A DNA stretch of 48,882 nucleotides from Paenibacillus sp. XY044 (GCF_002257645.1 NZ_NQMO01000018.1:1-48882); one strand, 5' to 3'; counted from the first letter of the stretch, positions 1 through 8,075 are shown. Notes: generated by a model not told the origin, from the sequence alone. Translations and numbers: made by a program.

Positions 1-12
1 AGGGCTTATCCA
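1..12 (+). rRNA. rrl: 23S rRNA, extreme 3' end (partial)
   Basis: The first dozen bases (AGGGCTTATCC) match the conserved 3' terminus of Bacillota 23S rRNA, which ends close to GAGGACTTAACC in Bacillus. The 5S gene about 220 bases downstream supports this. Only the last bases lie in the window, so the call rests on the motif and its position. Confidence 0.6.
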
Positions 13-230
13 AAAAATACCCACCAAAGTGAAGAACAGCGCTGAAGCTGATTCCGAGTACTTTGGCGGGGACCCGATAATTCTTAAAGCGCGGATTCGT
101 TTCGTATCTAGTTTTCAGGGAGTCAAAAGTGCTGATTTCATTCCAAGCGGGTGAGAGAAGCGTGCATGACTTTCAGCATTTGGCGATGCTGAAACCTGAA
201 TTATGCATTTGGTTATTAACCAATGCTCCG
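13..230 (+). other. 23S-5S internal transcribed spacer
   Basis: This non-coding stretch lies between the 23S end and 5S. It contains a segment (about 51-87) that recurs in diverged form at 1350-1386 inside the tRNA array. An inverted pair GCATTTGGCGATGC around 177-190 may form a processing hairpin. No gene is visible. Confidence 0.7.
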
Positions 231-347
231 TTTGGTGGCGATAGCGGAGGGGTTCCACGCGTACCCATCCCGAACACGACCGTTAAGCCCTCCAGCGCCG
301 ATGGTACTTGGACCGAAGGGTCCTGGGAGAGTAGGACGTTGCCAAGC
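231..347 (+). rRNA. rrf: 5S ribosomal RNA
   Basis: This is 117 nt, the normal Bacillota length. The 5' end TTTGGTGGCGATAGCG pairs with the 3' end GTTGCCAAGC, and the internal conserved block CCGAACACGACCGTTAAG is present. It sits directly after the 23S-5S spacer and before a hairpin and the tRNA array. Confidence 0.95.
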
Positions 348-349
348 GG

Positions 350-374
350 AAACCACTTTTGTGGTATTTTTTTT
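350..374 (+). terminator. Hairpin with T run after 5S rRNA
   Basis: A short stem ACCAC/GTGGT with a small loop is followed by T(8). It looks like a weak intrinsic terminator or a processing hairpin. The tRNA genes begin 50 bases later without an obvious new promoter, so partial read-through is likely. Confidence 0.6.
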
Positions 375-424
375 GGCCTTGAAGTTCACCTACATATGGC
401 AGTTTTGGCTGGTTGTAACAACGT

Positions 425-500
425 TCCCTGATAGCTCAGTTGGTAGAGCACTCGACTGTTAATCGAGTTGTCACAGGTTCGAGTCCTGTTCGGGGAGCCA
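425..500 (+). tRNA. tRNA-Asn(GTT)
   Basis: Full cloverleaf of 76 nt: acceptor TCCCTGA/TCGGGGA, anticodon GTT in CTCGACTGTTAATCGAG, T-loop TTCGAGT, encoded CCA. First gene of the array. Confidence 0.97.
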
Positions 501-560
501 CTTTTAAAAAACGTCTAAGGAAGTTTTGTTGCAGAAAACAGAATTAGACTTTATATATAT

Positions 561-632
561 GGCCCGTTGGTCAAGGGGTTAAGACACCTCCCTTTCACGG
601 AGGTAACATGGGTTCGAATCCCATACGGGTCA
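561..632 (+). tRNA. tRNA-Glu(TTC)
   Basis: Cloverleaf with acceptor GGCCCGT/ACGGGTC and anticodon TTC. CCA is not encoded, so it must be added after transcription. Confidence 0.96.
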
Positions 633-649
633 CTTTCATATTAACATCG

Positions 650-661
650 GGATGAGAATCC
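650..661 (+). repeat. Small hairpin repeat, copy 1 (GGATGAGAATCC)
   Basis: A GGAT/ATCC stem closes a GAGA tetraloop 17 nt after tRNA-Glu. An identical copy sits 16 nt after tRNA-Asp at 995-1006. Both copies are preceded by G and by similar CACTTT.AT context, so they are probably homologous spacer elements. Confidence 0.6.
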
Positions 662-683
662 ATTGTAAGTTACAAATGATTAT

Positions 684-759
684 GGAGGCTTAGCTCAGCT
701 GGGAGAGCATCTGCCTTACAAGCAGAGGGTCGGGGGTTCGATCCCCTCAGCCTCCACCA
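684..759 (+). tRNA. tRNA-Val(TAC)
   Basis: Acceptor GGAGGCT/AGCCTCC, anticodon TAC, T-loop TTCGATC, encoded CCA; 76 nt. Confidence 0.97.
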
Positions 760-794
760 TGATTTTCAAAAGAAAATAAATGATTTTTTAATGA

Positions 795-868
<74 letters not shown>

Positions 869-901
869 TTATCTCCTTAATATGGAGATTCAAAAGGCCG
901 T

Positions 902-978
902 GGAACCGTGGTGTAGAGGCCTAACATGCCTGCCTGTCACGCAGGAGATCGCGGGTTCGAATCCCGTCGGTTCCGCCA
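902..978 (+). tRNA. tRNA-Asp(GTC)
   Basis: Acceptor GGAACCG/CGGTTCC, anticodon GTC, encoded CCA; 77 nt. Confidence 0.97.
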
Positions 979-994
979 CTTTAATATGCTTCAG

Positions 995-1006
995 GGATGA
1001 GAATCC
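995..1006 (+). repeat. Small hairpin repeat, copy 2 (GGATGAGAATCC)
   Basis: Identical to the element at 650-661 and placed at nearly the same distance after a tRNA 3' end. The spacer 979-1074 holds no gene. Confidence 0.6.
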
Positions 1007-1074
1007 GAAATAATGGGTTCGTCAATGATGTTTTGCTTTCGTGATAAATGGTATCGCTTTGGAAATATTCATGT

Positions 1075-1147
<73 letters not shown>

Positions 1148-1154
1148 TCTTTAT

Positions 1155-1231
1155 GGCGGTCGTGGCGAAGGGGTTAACGCACCGGATTGTGGCTCCGGCA
1201 TTCGTGGGTTCAAGTCCCATCGATCGCCCCA
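1155..1231 (+). tRNA. tRNA-His(GTG)
   Basis: Anticodon GTG. The encoded extra 5' G (position -1) pairs with C73, the identity element of tRNA-His. CCA is encoded. Confidence 0.96.
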
Positions 1232-1240
1232 TCATCTTGT

Positions 1241-1315
1241 TGGGGATTAGCCAAGCGGTAAGGCAACGGACTTTGACTCCGTCATGCATAGGTTCGAATC
1301 CTATATCCCCAGCCA
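1241..1315 (+). tRNA. tRNA-Gln(TTG)
   Basis: Acceptor TGGGGAT/ATCCCCA, anticodon TTG in ACGGACTTTGACTCCGT, encoded CCA. Confidence 0.97.
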
Positions 1316-1349
1316 GTTTTACTCAAAACAGAGTGAGACTTCGCTGGGA

Positions 1350-1386
1350 ATTCCGATTACTTTTCGGGGACCCCGATAAACATTAA
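1350..1386 (+). repeat. Diverged copy of rRNA spacer segment
   Basis: Between tRNA-Gln and tRNA-Lys this segment shares the blocks ATTCCGA, TACTTT, GGGGACC and CCGATAA, in order and spacing, with 51-87 of the 23S-5S spacer. It looks like spacer sequence duplicated into the tRNA array. Confidence 0.5.
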
Positions 1387-1462
1387 GAGCCATTAGCTCA
1401 GTTGGTAGAGCACCTGACTTTTAATCAGGGTGTCGAAGGTTCGAGTCCTTCATGGCTCACCA
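1387..1462 (+). tRNA. tRNA-Lys(TTT)
   Basis: Acceptor GAGCCAT/ATGGCTC, anticodon TTT, encoded CCA; 76 nt. Confidence 0.97.
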
Positions 1463-1480
1463 GTTTTATTTTCAGGTTTT

Positions 1481-1564
1481 GCGCGTGTGGCGGAATTGGC
1501 AGACGCACTAGACTTAGGATCTAGCGTCTTTGACGTGGGGGTTCAAGTCCCTCCACGCGCACCA
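1481..1564 (+). tRNA. tRNA-Leu(TAG)
   Basis: Class II tRNA of 84 nt with a long variable arm, acceptor GCGCGTG/CACGCGC, anticodon TAG, encoded CCA. Confidence 0.96.
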
Positions 1565-1574
1565 TACTGATTAT

Positions 1575-1649
1575 GCGGACGTGGCTCAGCGGTAGAGCAT
1601 CGCCTTGCCAAGGCGAGGGTCGCGGGTTCGATTCCCGTCGTCCGCTCCA
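1575..1649 (+). tRNA. tRNA-Gly(GCC)
   Basis: Acceptor GCGGACG/CGTCCGC, anticodon GCC, encoded CCA; 75 nt. A second Gly isoacceptor (TCC) closes the array. Confidence 0.97.
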
Positions 1650-1652
1650 TAT

Positions 1653-1729
1653 GCGCCCTTAGCTCAGCTGGATAGAGCGTTTGACTACGAATCAAAAGGT
1701 CAGGAGTTCGAATCTCTTAGGGCGCGCCA
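1653..1729 (+). tRNA. tRNA-Arg(ACG)
   Basis: Acceptor GCGCCCT/AGGGCGC, anticodon ACG (inosine-modified in bacteria), encoded CCA; starts 3 nt after tRNA-Gly. Confidence 0.97.
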
Positions 1730-1752
1730 TTTAACTGTTTTACAATAGATAT

Positions 1753-1826
1753 CGGGATGTAGCTCAGCTTGGTAGAGCACCTGGTTTGGGACCAGGGGGT
1801 CGCATGTTCGAATCGTGTCATCCCGA
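1753..1826 (+). tRNA. tRNA-Pro(TGG)
   Basis: Acceptor CGGGATG/CATCCCG, anticodon TGG, no encoded CCA. Confidence 0.96.
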
Positions 1827-1889
1827 TACGCATGTACGGCTTCGTGCAGGTCTTGATTTTTCTGCATTCAAGGCTTGCACGGAGAATAT

Positions 1890-1963
1890 GCGGGTGTAGT
1901 TCAATGGTAGAACTTCAGCCTTCCAAGCTGATAGCGTGGGTTCGATTCCCATCACCCGCTCCA
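1890..1963 (+). tRNA. tRNA-Gly(TCC)
   Basis: Acceptor GCGGGTG/CACCCGC, anticodon TCC, encoded CCA; last gene of the array. Confidence 0.97.
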
Positions 1964-1978
1964 TATGATCAAAAACAT

Positions 1979-1999
1979 AACGCCGAAAGGCGTTTTTTT
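1979..1999 (+). terminator. Terminator of the rRNA/tRNA operon
   Basis: ACGCC-GAAA-GGCGT stem-loop followed by T(7), 16 nt after the last tRNA. Confidence 0.9.
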
Positions 2000-2110
2000 G
2001 TTTAGAGCGGTTGTAACCGGTCCGAATTTTTCCCATGGTGCAACCTTCCATATTTTTTTTGCGTCTGTAGGGGAGACAAGACCAAAATTTCCCGAAGAAG
2101 GTGTAGCTAG

Positions 2111-2773
2111 ATGAAGAAGAAGCATTTTGTATCAGGAAGTGTTGCAGCCCTGGCGTTATCCCTGGCGATCGGCGGGTCCGTATTCGCGGCAGGAGAGGGC
2201 TTTACGGACTTGGCGGGAGTCGCCGGTGCCGATAAAATCGCTGCGCTCCAGCAGCAGAAGCTGCTGAATGGCGACAGTGAATCGGCTTTCCGGCCGCAGG
2301 CTCAGCTGACGAACGCGGAAGGCGTTCAACTGCTGGCAAACGTGCTGGCTGACGTGCCGGTCACGAAGGCTGCCGAGGGAAGCACAGCAGCGACCCTGAC
2401 GAACGTGAAGGCAGGTGCTTGGTTTGCTCCAGCTTTTCTAACAGTTACCAACCACGGCATCACCCTGCCGGCTGATATCGTGCCTAGTCAAAGCGTGACT
2501 CGTGAAGCTTTCACACAATATTTGATCGAGACGGTGGAAAAGAAGGGCAACCTGCCGATGATCAATTTGGTACCTAAGGATATTGCGGATGAAAGCGAAA
2601 TGACCCCTGAGTATCAAGGGGCCATTCAACGGGCGCTCGCCTGGGGGATTGCCGATCTGGACAGCAGCGGCAACTTCCGTCCTCAAGATCAAGTGACCCG
2701 GGCCGAAGCAGCGGTCATGGTGTACAATGCGCTTGATTTTTTGAAAACACATGATTATCCTAAGGCGGAATAA
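2111..2773 (+). CDS. SLH-domain surface protein
   Basis: This 220-residue secreted protein probably attaches to the cell wall through surface-layer homology repeats that bind pyruvylated secondary polymer. The signal peptide spans about residues 1-27, with a lysine-rich start, a hydrophobic core and cleavage near SVFA-AGE. Repeat 1 (about 31-78) has the FTDLAGV start and an FRPQ..LTNAEG core. A weaker middle repeat covers about 95-140, and the best one (about 155-215) shows FRPQDQVTRAEAAVMVYNAL. The protein is almost entirely SLH, with no enzymatic domain, so it may be a structural or anchoring subunit. The start follows GAAGAAGG, 9 bases upstream. Its terminator downstream was later split by an IS element. 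Confidence 0.85.
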   Translation: MKKKHFVSGSVAALALSLAIGGSVFAAGEGFTDLAGVAGADKIAALQQQKLLNGDSESAFRPQAQLTNAEGVQLLANVLADVPVTKAAEGSTAATLTNVKAGAWFAPAFLTVTNHGITLPADIVPSQSVTREAFTQYLIETVEKKGNLPMINLVPKDIADESEMTPEYQGAIQRALAWGIADLDSSGNFRPQDQVTRAEAAVMVYNALDFLKTHDYPKAE

Positions 2774-2920
2774 AAGAGACGAAAACGGCACGTGTTGTCA
2801 AATAGGAACGATATCCGTCGATCAACACAGCCGAAGAGCACGACGAATATAGACAAAAAAGGTCACCTCCAGGGGGACTGACCCCCGTTTGTGAGACAGG
2901 GATCAAAACACCTTGCAAGT

Positions 2921-3755
2921 TTAAGCAGCCAGTTGCCGAAATTGAACCGGCGACTGGTTGTTTAGTTTTGTTTGAATGCGAATTGAGTTATAGTAAGTAA
3001 TGTAGTCTCGAACGGTCTGCTCGACGATTGCCGTCGTCGTACAGGTTAAACTTTCGAGATAGAACGTTTCAGACTTTAGCGTGGAATGAAACGATTCAAT
3101 GGGGGCATTATCAGCGGGCGTACCCTTGCGGGACATGCTCATGGTAATGCCTTTTCCCTTTTTGATAGGCCTGAGATGTGTAGACGCTGCCCTGATCGCT
3201 ATGGAGCATGGTGCCTGGTAGAGCAGGCAACTGACCCAGCGTGTCCAGGACAAACCCGGTGTCTTGCTTGTCAGAAATACTGTACGCCACAATCTCTCCG
3301 TTAAACAAGTCCAAGATACTCGAGAGGTATAACGTTTTTCCGCCAAACGGCAAATACGTAATATCTGTAACGAGTTTTTGCATGGGGGCATCGGCTTCAA
3401 ATTGGCGCTTTAACAAGTGTTCTGCGATGTAAGCTGGCTGCCCTGTAGGTTTGCGTTTCTTCACTTTGACACGACATTGGAGCCCCTCGCGCTGCATAAT
3501 CCGTTGCACGCGTTTATGGTTAATCTTACGCTCCATCCGAAGCAGTGCCGTGACCTTTCGGTATCCATAACGAAATTTATGCTGACTACAGAGTTCACGA
3601 ATCTTCTCTGCCATGGGATCTTTACATGGGTTCCCGTAGGCGTCCTTCCAGTGATAGTAGGTGGAGCGAGAAAGCCCGATCCATGCACATGTTTGAGTTA
3701 CACTGACTTCTCCTCGAACGGACTCAACCCACTCCACTACAGCCTTTGGTGACAC
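2921..3755 (-). pseudogene. IS3-family transposase orfB, frameshifted
   Basis: This is an rve-type DDE integrase. The reading frame from 3755 contains the HTH_21-like start (CAWIGLSRSTYYHW), the first Asp in VTDITYLPF and the second Asp in HSDQGSVYTS. It then runs out of frame at an A(4) run (plus 3152-3155). The remainder, with the catalytic Glu in NAPIESFHSTLKSE and the C-terminus, continues in a different frame to 2921. Dropping one A restores a continuous protein. A slippery heptamer A-AAA-AAG on the minus strand (plus 3776-3782) suggests the intact element made OrfAB by -1 frameshifting. A sequencing error is the alternative explanation for the break. Confidence 0.85.
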
Positions 3756-4057
3756 CTCCTTTGCATTTCCACGAACTTTTTTAGCAGATCTAATTGTTGC
3801 TTCAGAAACCGATTTTCCGCTTGTACCTTCTCAAGCTCTGATGTATATTCAGGCCCTTTACCGCAGCTGTACTGTTTACCGACAGGCTGCTCCAACCGGT
3901 TCCATTGACCACTACGATACCATCTCATCCAGGTCTCTACTTGTGTCTTATTTCGTATGTTCAGTTGGTCCATTACTTCTTTTACCGGAATGCCATCCAA
4001 CCTCATTTCAATAGCTTACTTTTTCACTTCTACTGGATAGCTGACTCTTGTTGCCAA
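3737..4057 (-). pseudogene. IS3-family transposase orfA, nonsense mutation
   Basis: This is the HTH-containing partner of orfB. The original start is best placed at TTG 4057, eight bases after GGAGGTG, giving LATRVSYPVEVKK. The next codon is TAA (plus 4016-4018), followed in frame by AIEMRLDGIPVKEVMDQL. The family normally has Gln (CAA) here, so a single C-to-T change explains the stop. Re-initiation at ATG 4006 would give an 89-residue product that keeps most of the HTH and the leucine-zipper-like C-terminus (VQAENRFLKQQLDLLKKF). The frame overlaps orfB at the frameshift site. Confidence 0.8.
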
Positions 4058-4274
4058 CGCAAAAACACCTCCAAAGTTGTCTCCATATCTTACGACATGG
4101 TTGCATTCTCTTGAAGGTGTTTTTAATTTGTCTCACGCTATGGGGTCAGTCCCATGAAGGGTGGCCTTTTTTTGTTGAAAGATCGTTTTCTTTTCAAAAA
4201 AGCGTTGATTGAGGGAGTGGTGTAATGTATTTTTGCCTGCTGAAAAAAGGATAAACTCCTCCTAAAAACGCCTC

Positions 4275-4303
4275 TTGACTATCCCGCCGCGGAGGCGTAA
4301 TAT
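4275..4303 (+). promoter_or_regulatory. Sigma-A promoter of marR-MFS operon
   Basis: TTGACT (4275-4280), 17-bp spacer, TAATAT (4298-4303). The spacer is overlapped by a 7-bp inverted repeat ACGCCTC/GAGGCGT. The predicted transcript carries an approximately 160-nt leader containing the tandem repeats at 4319-4394. Confidence 0.7.
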
Positions 4304-4318
4304 TACTTAAGTATTTAA

Positions 4319-4394
4319 TGATTAAGTTACTAATTGATTAAATATTTATCTATTAAATATTTATTGATTAAATACTTATTTATTAACATATAAT
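4319..4394 (+). repeat. AT-rich 15-bp tandem repeats in marR leader
   Basis: Five consecutive units of 15-16 bp built on TGATTAAATATTTAT (starts 4319, 4335, 4350, 4365, 4380) lie just downstream of the promoter. Units 2 and 3 differ in two bases, unit 4 by one and units 1 and 5 by more. The array is a plausible multi-site operator for the MarR protein encoded next. Confidence 0.75.
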
Positions 4395-4473
4395 TAATTA
4401 GCGTCCTAATGTAACTGCGGCAATACGACGCGGATGGTCACAGATCCATACCACGCCAAGGAGGTCAAACCGT

Positions 4474-4917
4474 TTGTCCAGAAATGAACAGTTGTTTGAA
4501 GTGGCGGCGATGTTCCGGTCGTTACTAAAAAGTATGTCCCATGAATGGAACAAAAACAGCGCCAAGCAGTATAATCTGACTTTTCCCCAGTTTCAGGTTT
4601 TGTATGCATTGAAACTCCGGGGGCCACAAAAGGTATCCGATCTGGCGGAAATGCTGGGTCTGACGTCTCCCGCCATAACCAGCCTGACGGATAAGCTTCT
4701 TGCTTCCGGTTATGTAAACAGGGAACGGGCTGAGAACGACCGAAGGGTCGTGTATACCTCCATCACGGAGAAAGGGATGTCCACGATACGGCAAATCGTT
4801 GAGGACCAGGAAGAAATCATTACGGTGTTCTTTGAAATGCTGTCCGAAGAGGATGTACAGCATTTGAGAAGGATCTTCTCATTAATGCTTTTGAATATAG
4901 ATCATCATGAAGCATAG
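4474..4917 (+). CDS. MarR-family transcriptional regulator
   Basis: This is a 147-residue winged-helix repressor of the MarR family, which usually controls the adjacent exporter and releases DNA when it binds small phenolic or drug-like ligands. The wHTH spans about residues 50-102 (VSDLAEMLGLTSPAITSLTDKL recognition region, then wing motif DRRVVYTSITEKG). N- and C-terminal helices form the dimer interface. The start is TTG at 4474, chosen for the strong AAGGAGG eight bases upstream. It is transcribed with the MFS exporter 15 bases downstream, and the repeat array upstream suggests autoregulation. Confidence 0.9.
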   Translation: MSRNEQLFEVAAMFRSLLKSMSHEWNKNSAKQYNLTFPQFQVLYALKLRGPQKVSDLAEMLGLTSPAITSLTDKLLASGYVNRERAENDRRVVYTSITEKGMSTIRQIVEDQEEIITVFFEMLSEEDVQHLRRIFSLMLLNIDHHEA

Positions 4918-4932
4918 AGGTGAAAGAAGTAC

Positions 4933-6561
4933 ATGGAGCATTTAACGCTGAAGCGTAAAGTAACCATCATGATCGCGATTATGGCAGCGATGTTTTTTGC
5001 AGCCATTAACCAGACGATCACAAGCACGGCGATGCCGCGCATTATCGCGATCCTGGATGGTATGGATTACTATACATGGACGATTAATATTTATTTGTTA
5101 ACTTCGACGATTGCGACGATTCTGGTCGGTAAATTGTCGGATATGTTCGGACGCAAGCCGTTCATTCTGATCGGTATTCTGTTTTTTATGCTGGGTGCCT
5201 TCTTGACGGGGACGTCGGATAATGTTTACCAATTTATCGTTTACCGCGGGATTCAAGGGATTGGCGCCGGTATCATCCAGTCGACGGCCTTTACGGCTGT
5301 AGGGGACTTGTTCCCTCCGCGTGAACGCGGCAAATGGATGGGGCTCATGACGGCGGTGTTCGGTTTCTCCAGTGTCCTGGGGCCGACGCTTGGCGGTTAT
5401 TTGGTAGACCATATTGACTGGCACTGGCTGTTCTGGATCTTCCTGCCGCTCGGTGTTGTCGCTTTTATTATGATTCTGATGCTGTTCCCGAAAGTGGACC
5501 GCAAGCACGGACAGAGCGTCGATTATGTGGGTTCGTTGTTCTTGACGACGACGATCGTTCCGCTGCTTCTCGCCTTCTCTTGGGCGGGCACCGAGTACGA
5601 ATGGGGCTCTTGGCAGATTCTTAGTCTCTTGGGAGCGACCGTTGTATCTGCACTCATTTTTATTTTTGTGGAAACCAAGGTGAAGGAACCGATTCTCCCG
5701 CTGCACTTGTTTAAAAACGGCGTGGTGACGGTTTCGAACCTGATCGGTTTTATTATGAACTTCGGCTTGATGGGAGCCATGATTTATATTTCCTTCTACG
5801 TGCAGGGCGTGCTGGCCATTTCGCCGACTTATGCGGGTTATGTCACGCTGCCGATGTCGCTGTGCATGGTGATCACAAGTGCCATTACCGGTCAATTGAT
5901 CGCCAGAATCGGGAAATACAAGCGCTTTGCCTTGATCGGGATGCCAGTCATGATTATTGGCATGGGCCTCATGATCTTTATGAACAACATCACGATGACG
6001 ATCGTGAGCACGATCATCTTCGGTATCGGTTTGGGTCTCGGGATGCCGGTCTTCTCCCTGGCCACGCAAAATGCGGTGTCGCACAAGGAGCTTGGTGTCG
6101 TTACCGCATCGACGCAGCTGTTCCGTAACCTTGGCGGTACGATCGGCATCGCCGTGATGGGTACGGTCATGTCAAACAGTCTGACGAAACATTTGAAAGA
6201 GGCGCTGCAGTCGCCGAGCGCTCCGGATTTCAGTTCCCTGGATCCGAAGACGGCAGAAGGACTGCTCGCCTTCGCCAATCCGCAGACGCTCATGAACAAG
6301 CCGCTGGTTGAGAAGACGGAAGCAGGCCTGCCGGAGCAAGCCAGAGCGTTGTTCGCGCAAATGATCGAAAGCATCCGGCATGCGCTGGGCGATACGCTCT
6401 CCACCGTGTTTCTTACGGGTACGTTGGTGCTCGTCGTTGCGCTGGTGCTCGTATTCTTCCTGAAAGAACTGCCGCTTCGTTCCACGAACCAGACGCCGGA
6501 AGCGAACGCCGCACCGGGGAATGCGAACGTGAAGCAGGGCAAGCCGGTAACGGCCGAATAA
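4933..6561 (+). CDS. DHA2-family (EmrB/QacA-type) 14-TM multidrug exporter
   Basis: This is a 542-residue proton-coupled drug exporter in the cytoplasmic membrane. The length and hydrophobic pattern fit 14 transmembrane helices. Motif A (GKLSDMFGRKP) lies at about residues 66-76 between TM2 and TM3, and the antiporter motif C (VLGPTLGGYL) at about 148-157. A polar loop of about 60 residues before the last helix and a short hydrophilic tail (TPEANAAPGNANVKQ) are typical. The start follows GAGGTG. It forms an operon with the upstream MarR regulator and ends in a strong terminator. The substrate cannot be told from sequence. Confidence 0.92.
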   Translation: MEHLTLKRKVTIMIAIMAAMFFAAINQTITSTAMPRIIAILDGMDYYTWTINIYLLTSTIATILVGKLSDMFGRKPFILIGILFFMLGAFLTGTSDNVYQFIVYRGIQGIGAGIIQSTAFTAVGDLFPPRERGKWMGLMTAVFGFSSVLGPTLGGYLVDHIDWHWLFWIFLPLGVVAFIMILMLFPKVDRKHGQSVDYVGSLFLTTTIVPLLLAFSWAGTEYEWGSWQILSLLGATVVSALIFIFVETKVKEPILPLHLFKNGVVTVSNLIGFIMNFGLMGAMIYISFYVQGVLAISPTYAGYVTLPMSLCMVITSAITGQLIARIGKYKRFALIGMPVMIIGMGLMIFMNNITMTIVSTIIFGIGLGLGMPVFSLATQNAVSHKELGVVTASTQLFRNLGGTIGIAVMGTVMSNSLTKHLKEALQSPSAPDFSSLDPKTAEGLLAFANPQTLMNKPLVEKTEAGLPEQARALFAQMIESIRHALGDTLSTVFLTGTLVLVVALVLVFFLKELPLRSTNQTPEANAAPGNANVKQGKPVTAE

Positions 6562-6576
6562 TGCCGTATGGATTCC

Positions 6577-6615
6577 ATACCCCCAGTCCGTTGATAACGG
6601 GCTGGGGGTATTTTT
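6577..6615 (+). terminator. Terminator of marR-MFS operon
   Basis: Long stem ATACCCCCAG/CTGGGGGTAT with an inner CCGTT/AACGG pair, followed by T(4). Confidence 0.9.
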
Positions 6616-6628
6616 ATGGCTTAAAAAA

Positions 6629-6667
6629 TAAAAAGGCCTGAAGCGAATTCGCTCCAGGCTTTTTTTC
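6629..6667. terminator. Bidirectional terminator between convergent genes
   Basis: AAAAAGGCCTG...AGCGAATTCGCT...CAGGCTTTTTTT: a symmetrical hairpin with A and T tracts on both sides. It serves the exporter operon on one strand and the glycosidase-like gene on the other. Confidence 0.85.
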
Positions 6668-6688
6668 GATGGGCGCGGGCCCCTCATC

Positions 6689-7840
6689 TTATTGATATTT
6701 TACGACAAGCGCATTGCTGATTTTCCGGCCGGGGGTGGTCAGGTACTTGCCGTTATAGTACAGACCGCTCGAAGCCCCGCCGTCCAGGTTCATGGCCTGG
6801 TAGGCTCCGGCCTTCTTCATGATTTCCGCCAACTGGGGAATGGTGGCACCCCCGGTGGTAAGCAGGATCAGCCGGTGATCCCGGGTAATGCCCAGCGCGC
6901 TGCGGGCGCCTCCTCCGGTAAGGATTTTCGGATCTTTAAAACCTTCCTTCTTCACGTCCAGTGAAACTTTGCCGTTCACTAGCAGCCGTGGTCCGGCTTG
7001 AAGGCCGCCATCGATCCATCCCTGCTCAAAAGCTTGACCAAAGTCGGGACCGGCGATGATCCGCGCCAAGTGGTTGGCGTCATAGGCGAATATCGACCGC
7101 TTGTCGCCGGGACTTGGCATTTTGACGGTGCCATGGCTCACGATATAGCCGTAAGGTGCCTTGTAGGCGCCGCTGGTGTAAGCGTCAAAAAAGGTGCCGT
7201 TGACCGCCACCTTCGCGCTGCTGCGCTTGGCGATGCTGGAAAGATCCTCGACCTTGCCGGGGGTGTTCCCGGCGAGTACGACATCCAGTTGGATCTTCGG
7301 ATGCAGCAGGTCGATCGTCACCGTCTGGGCGGAGAAGGATCTGCCTCCGACCTTATACGTTTGGCGCGCGCTCACGATCGGATTCTTCAGGGCTTGTCCC
7401 GCGTTTCGCGTAACATAGGGAAGGTACTGCTGCGCACCTTCCCTGGTCAGCTTGACGGATGCATAGTCTTTCTGCCAATTGGCCTCAACGCCGAGCTTGC
7501 TGACGATGAGCGACAGCGGTACATAGACCGAGCCGTTCTCCCGGAACGGAGCGGCGGTAAGAGGGATGCTGACGCCGTCCACGGCTGCGGACTTCTGCGC
7601 GAGATGAAGCGTCAGGCGGTGAGTCCCCAGGTAAATGTCGAGCTGCTTGGCGGCATCGTTCCACTGGGTGGTCACGCCGTCGAATTCGCTCAGGGAGCGG
7701 ACTGGCAGGAAGGAGTATCCGCTTTTCGCATCGACGATAACGACGTTTTTGGCGGCCGTCGCGGCGGAGGCAGGTGCGGATGGAGCCAGGCACACCCAGG
7801 TAAAGCACATGATGAGTACTGCGGTTAACCATTTTTTCAT
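6689..7840 (-). CDS. Secreted phosphodiester-glycosidase (NAGPA)-family protein with copper-amine-oxidase-like N-terminal domain
   Basis: A 383-residue exported protein. Residues 1-27 form a signal peptide ending ASA. About 35-135 matches the 'copper amine oxidase N-terminal' stalk domain common in Paenibacillus wall proteins (SVYVPLSLIVSKLGVEANW). About 160-382 is a NAGPA (DUF2233) domain, recognised by VNGTFFDAYTSG, the GGLQAGPRLLVNGK segment and the terminal LDGGASSGLYYNG. Family members cleave GlcNAc-1-phosphodiester linkages or act on wall/exopolysaccharide; the exact substrate here is unknown. ATG follows an AAAGGGG site at a slightly long distance. Confidence 0.85.
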   Translation of the reverse strand: MKKWLTAVLIMCFTWVCLAPSAPASAATAAKNVVIVDAKSGYSFLPVRSLSEFDGVTTQWNDAAKQLDIYLGTHRLTLHLAQKSAAVDGVSIPLTAAPFRENGSVYVPLSLIVSKLGVEANWQKDYASVKLTREGAQQYLPYVTRNAGQALKNPIVSARQTYKVGGRSFSAQTVTIDLLHPKIQLDVVLAGNTPGKVEDLSSIAKRSSAKVAVNGTFFDAYTSGAYKAPYGYIVSHGTVKMPSPGDKRSIFAYDANHLARIIAGPDFGQAFEQGWIDGGLQAGPRLLVNGKVSLDVKKEGFKDPKILTGGGARSALGITRDHRLILLTTGGATIPQLAEIMKKAGAYQAMNLDGGASSGLYYNGKYLTTPGRKISNALVVKYQ

Positions 7841-7997
7841 GCTGCAAAAATATCCCCTTTATCTCGAAATATGAATCTGTTCAGGAAATGATTTCCTTAC
7901 CCAGTATATCGGCTTGCAGAGCAGGAACCTTGAGCCGGATAAGATGACTTGTCCCGCGTTAAGGTTAGGGGTGGCCTTGAAAAAGCCGTGCTTATGC

Positions 7998-8033
7998 AAA
8001 TAAAAAAGGAACTTCGATTTGACGAAGCCCCTT
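7998..8033 (-). terminator. Terminator of the ABC ATPase gene
   Basis: On the minus strand: GGGGCTTCG-TCAAAT-CGAAGTTCC followed by T(6), about 45 bases after the stop codon. The rest of 7841-8075 holds nothing recognisable. Confidence 0.75.
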
Positions 8034-8075
8034 CTCTTGTACAATCCGCTTTGCTATGCCTTGTGATAGCAGCTC

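Larger units (their letters stand above)
2874..4153 (-). mobile_element. Decayed IS3-family insertion sequence
   Basis: The element is about 1.28 kb, bounded by imperfect ~40-bp inverted repeats. The outermost 12 bases GGGACTGACCCC are identical at 2874-2885 and, inverted, at 4142-4153, and inner blocks GTGAGACA and AAACACCTT also match. It encodes orfA and orfB with a DDE transposase, the IS3 (IS150-like) layout, on the minus strand. Both reading frames are damaged: a nonsense codon in orfA and a frameshift in orfB, so the copy is probably immobile. No target duplication is evident. It lies inside what was a terminator hairpin, with one arm at 2855-2868 and the other at 4157-4171. Confidence 0.9.

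Noticed and set aside
350..374. End of the rRNA operon at the 5S hairpin
   Set aside because: The hairpin is weak and the tRNA array follows without its own clear promoter, so I treat the operon as extending to the terminator at 1979.
5098..6084. 328-residue minus-strand frame inside the exporter gene
   Set aside because: Rich in His/Arg/Gln and antisense to 14 TM helices; no start signal.
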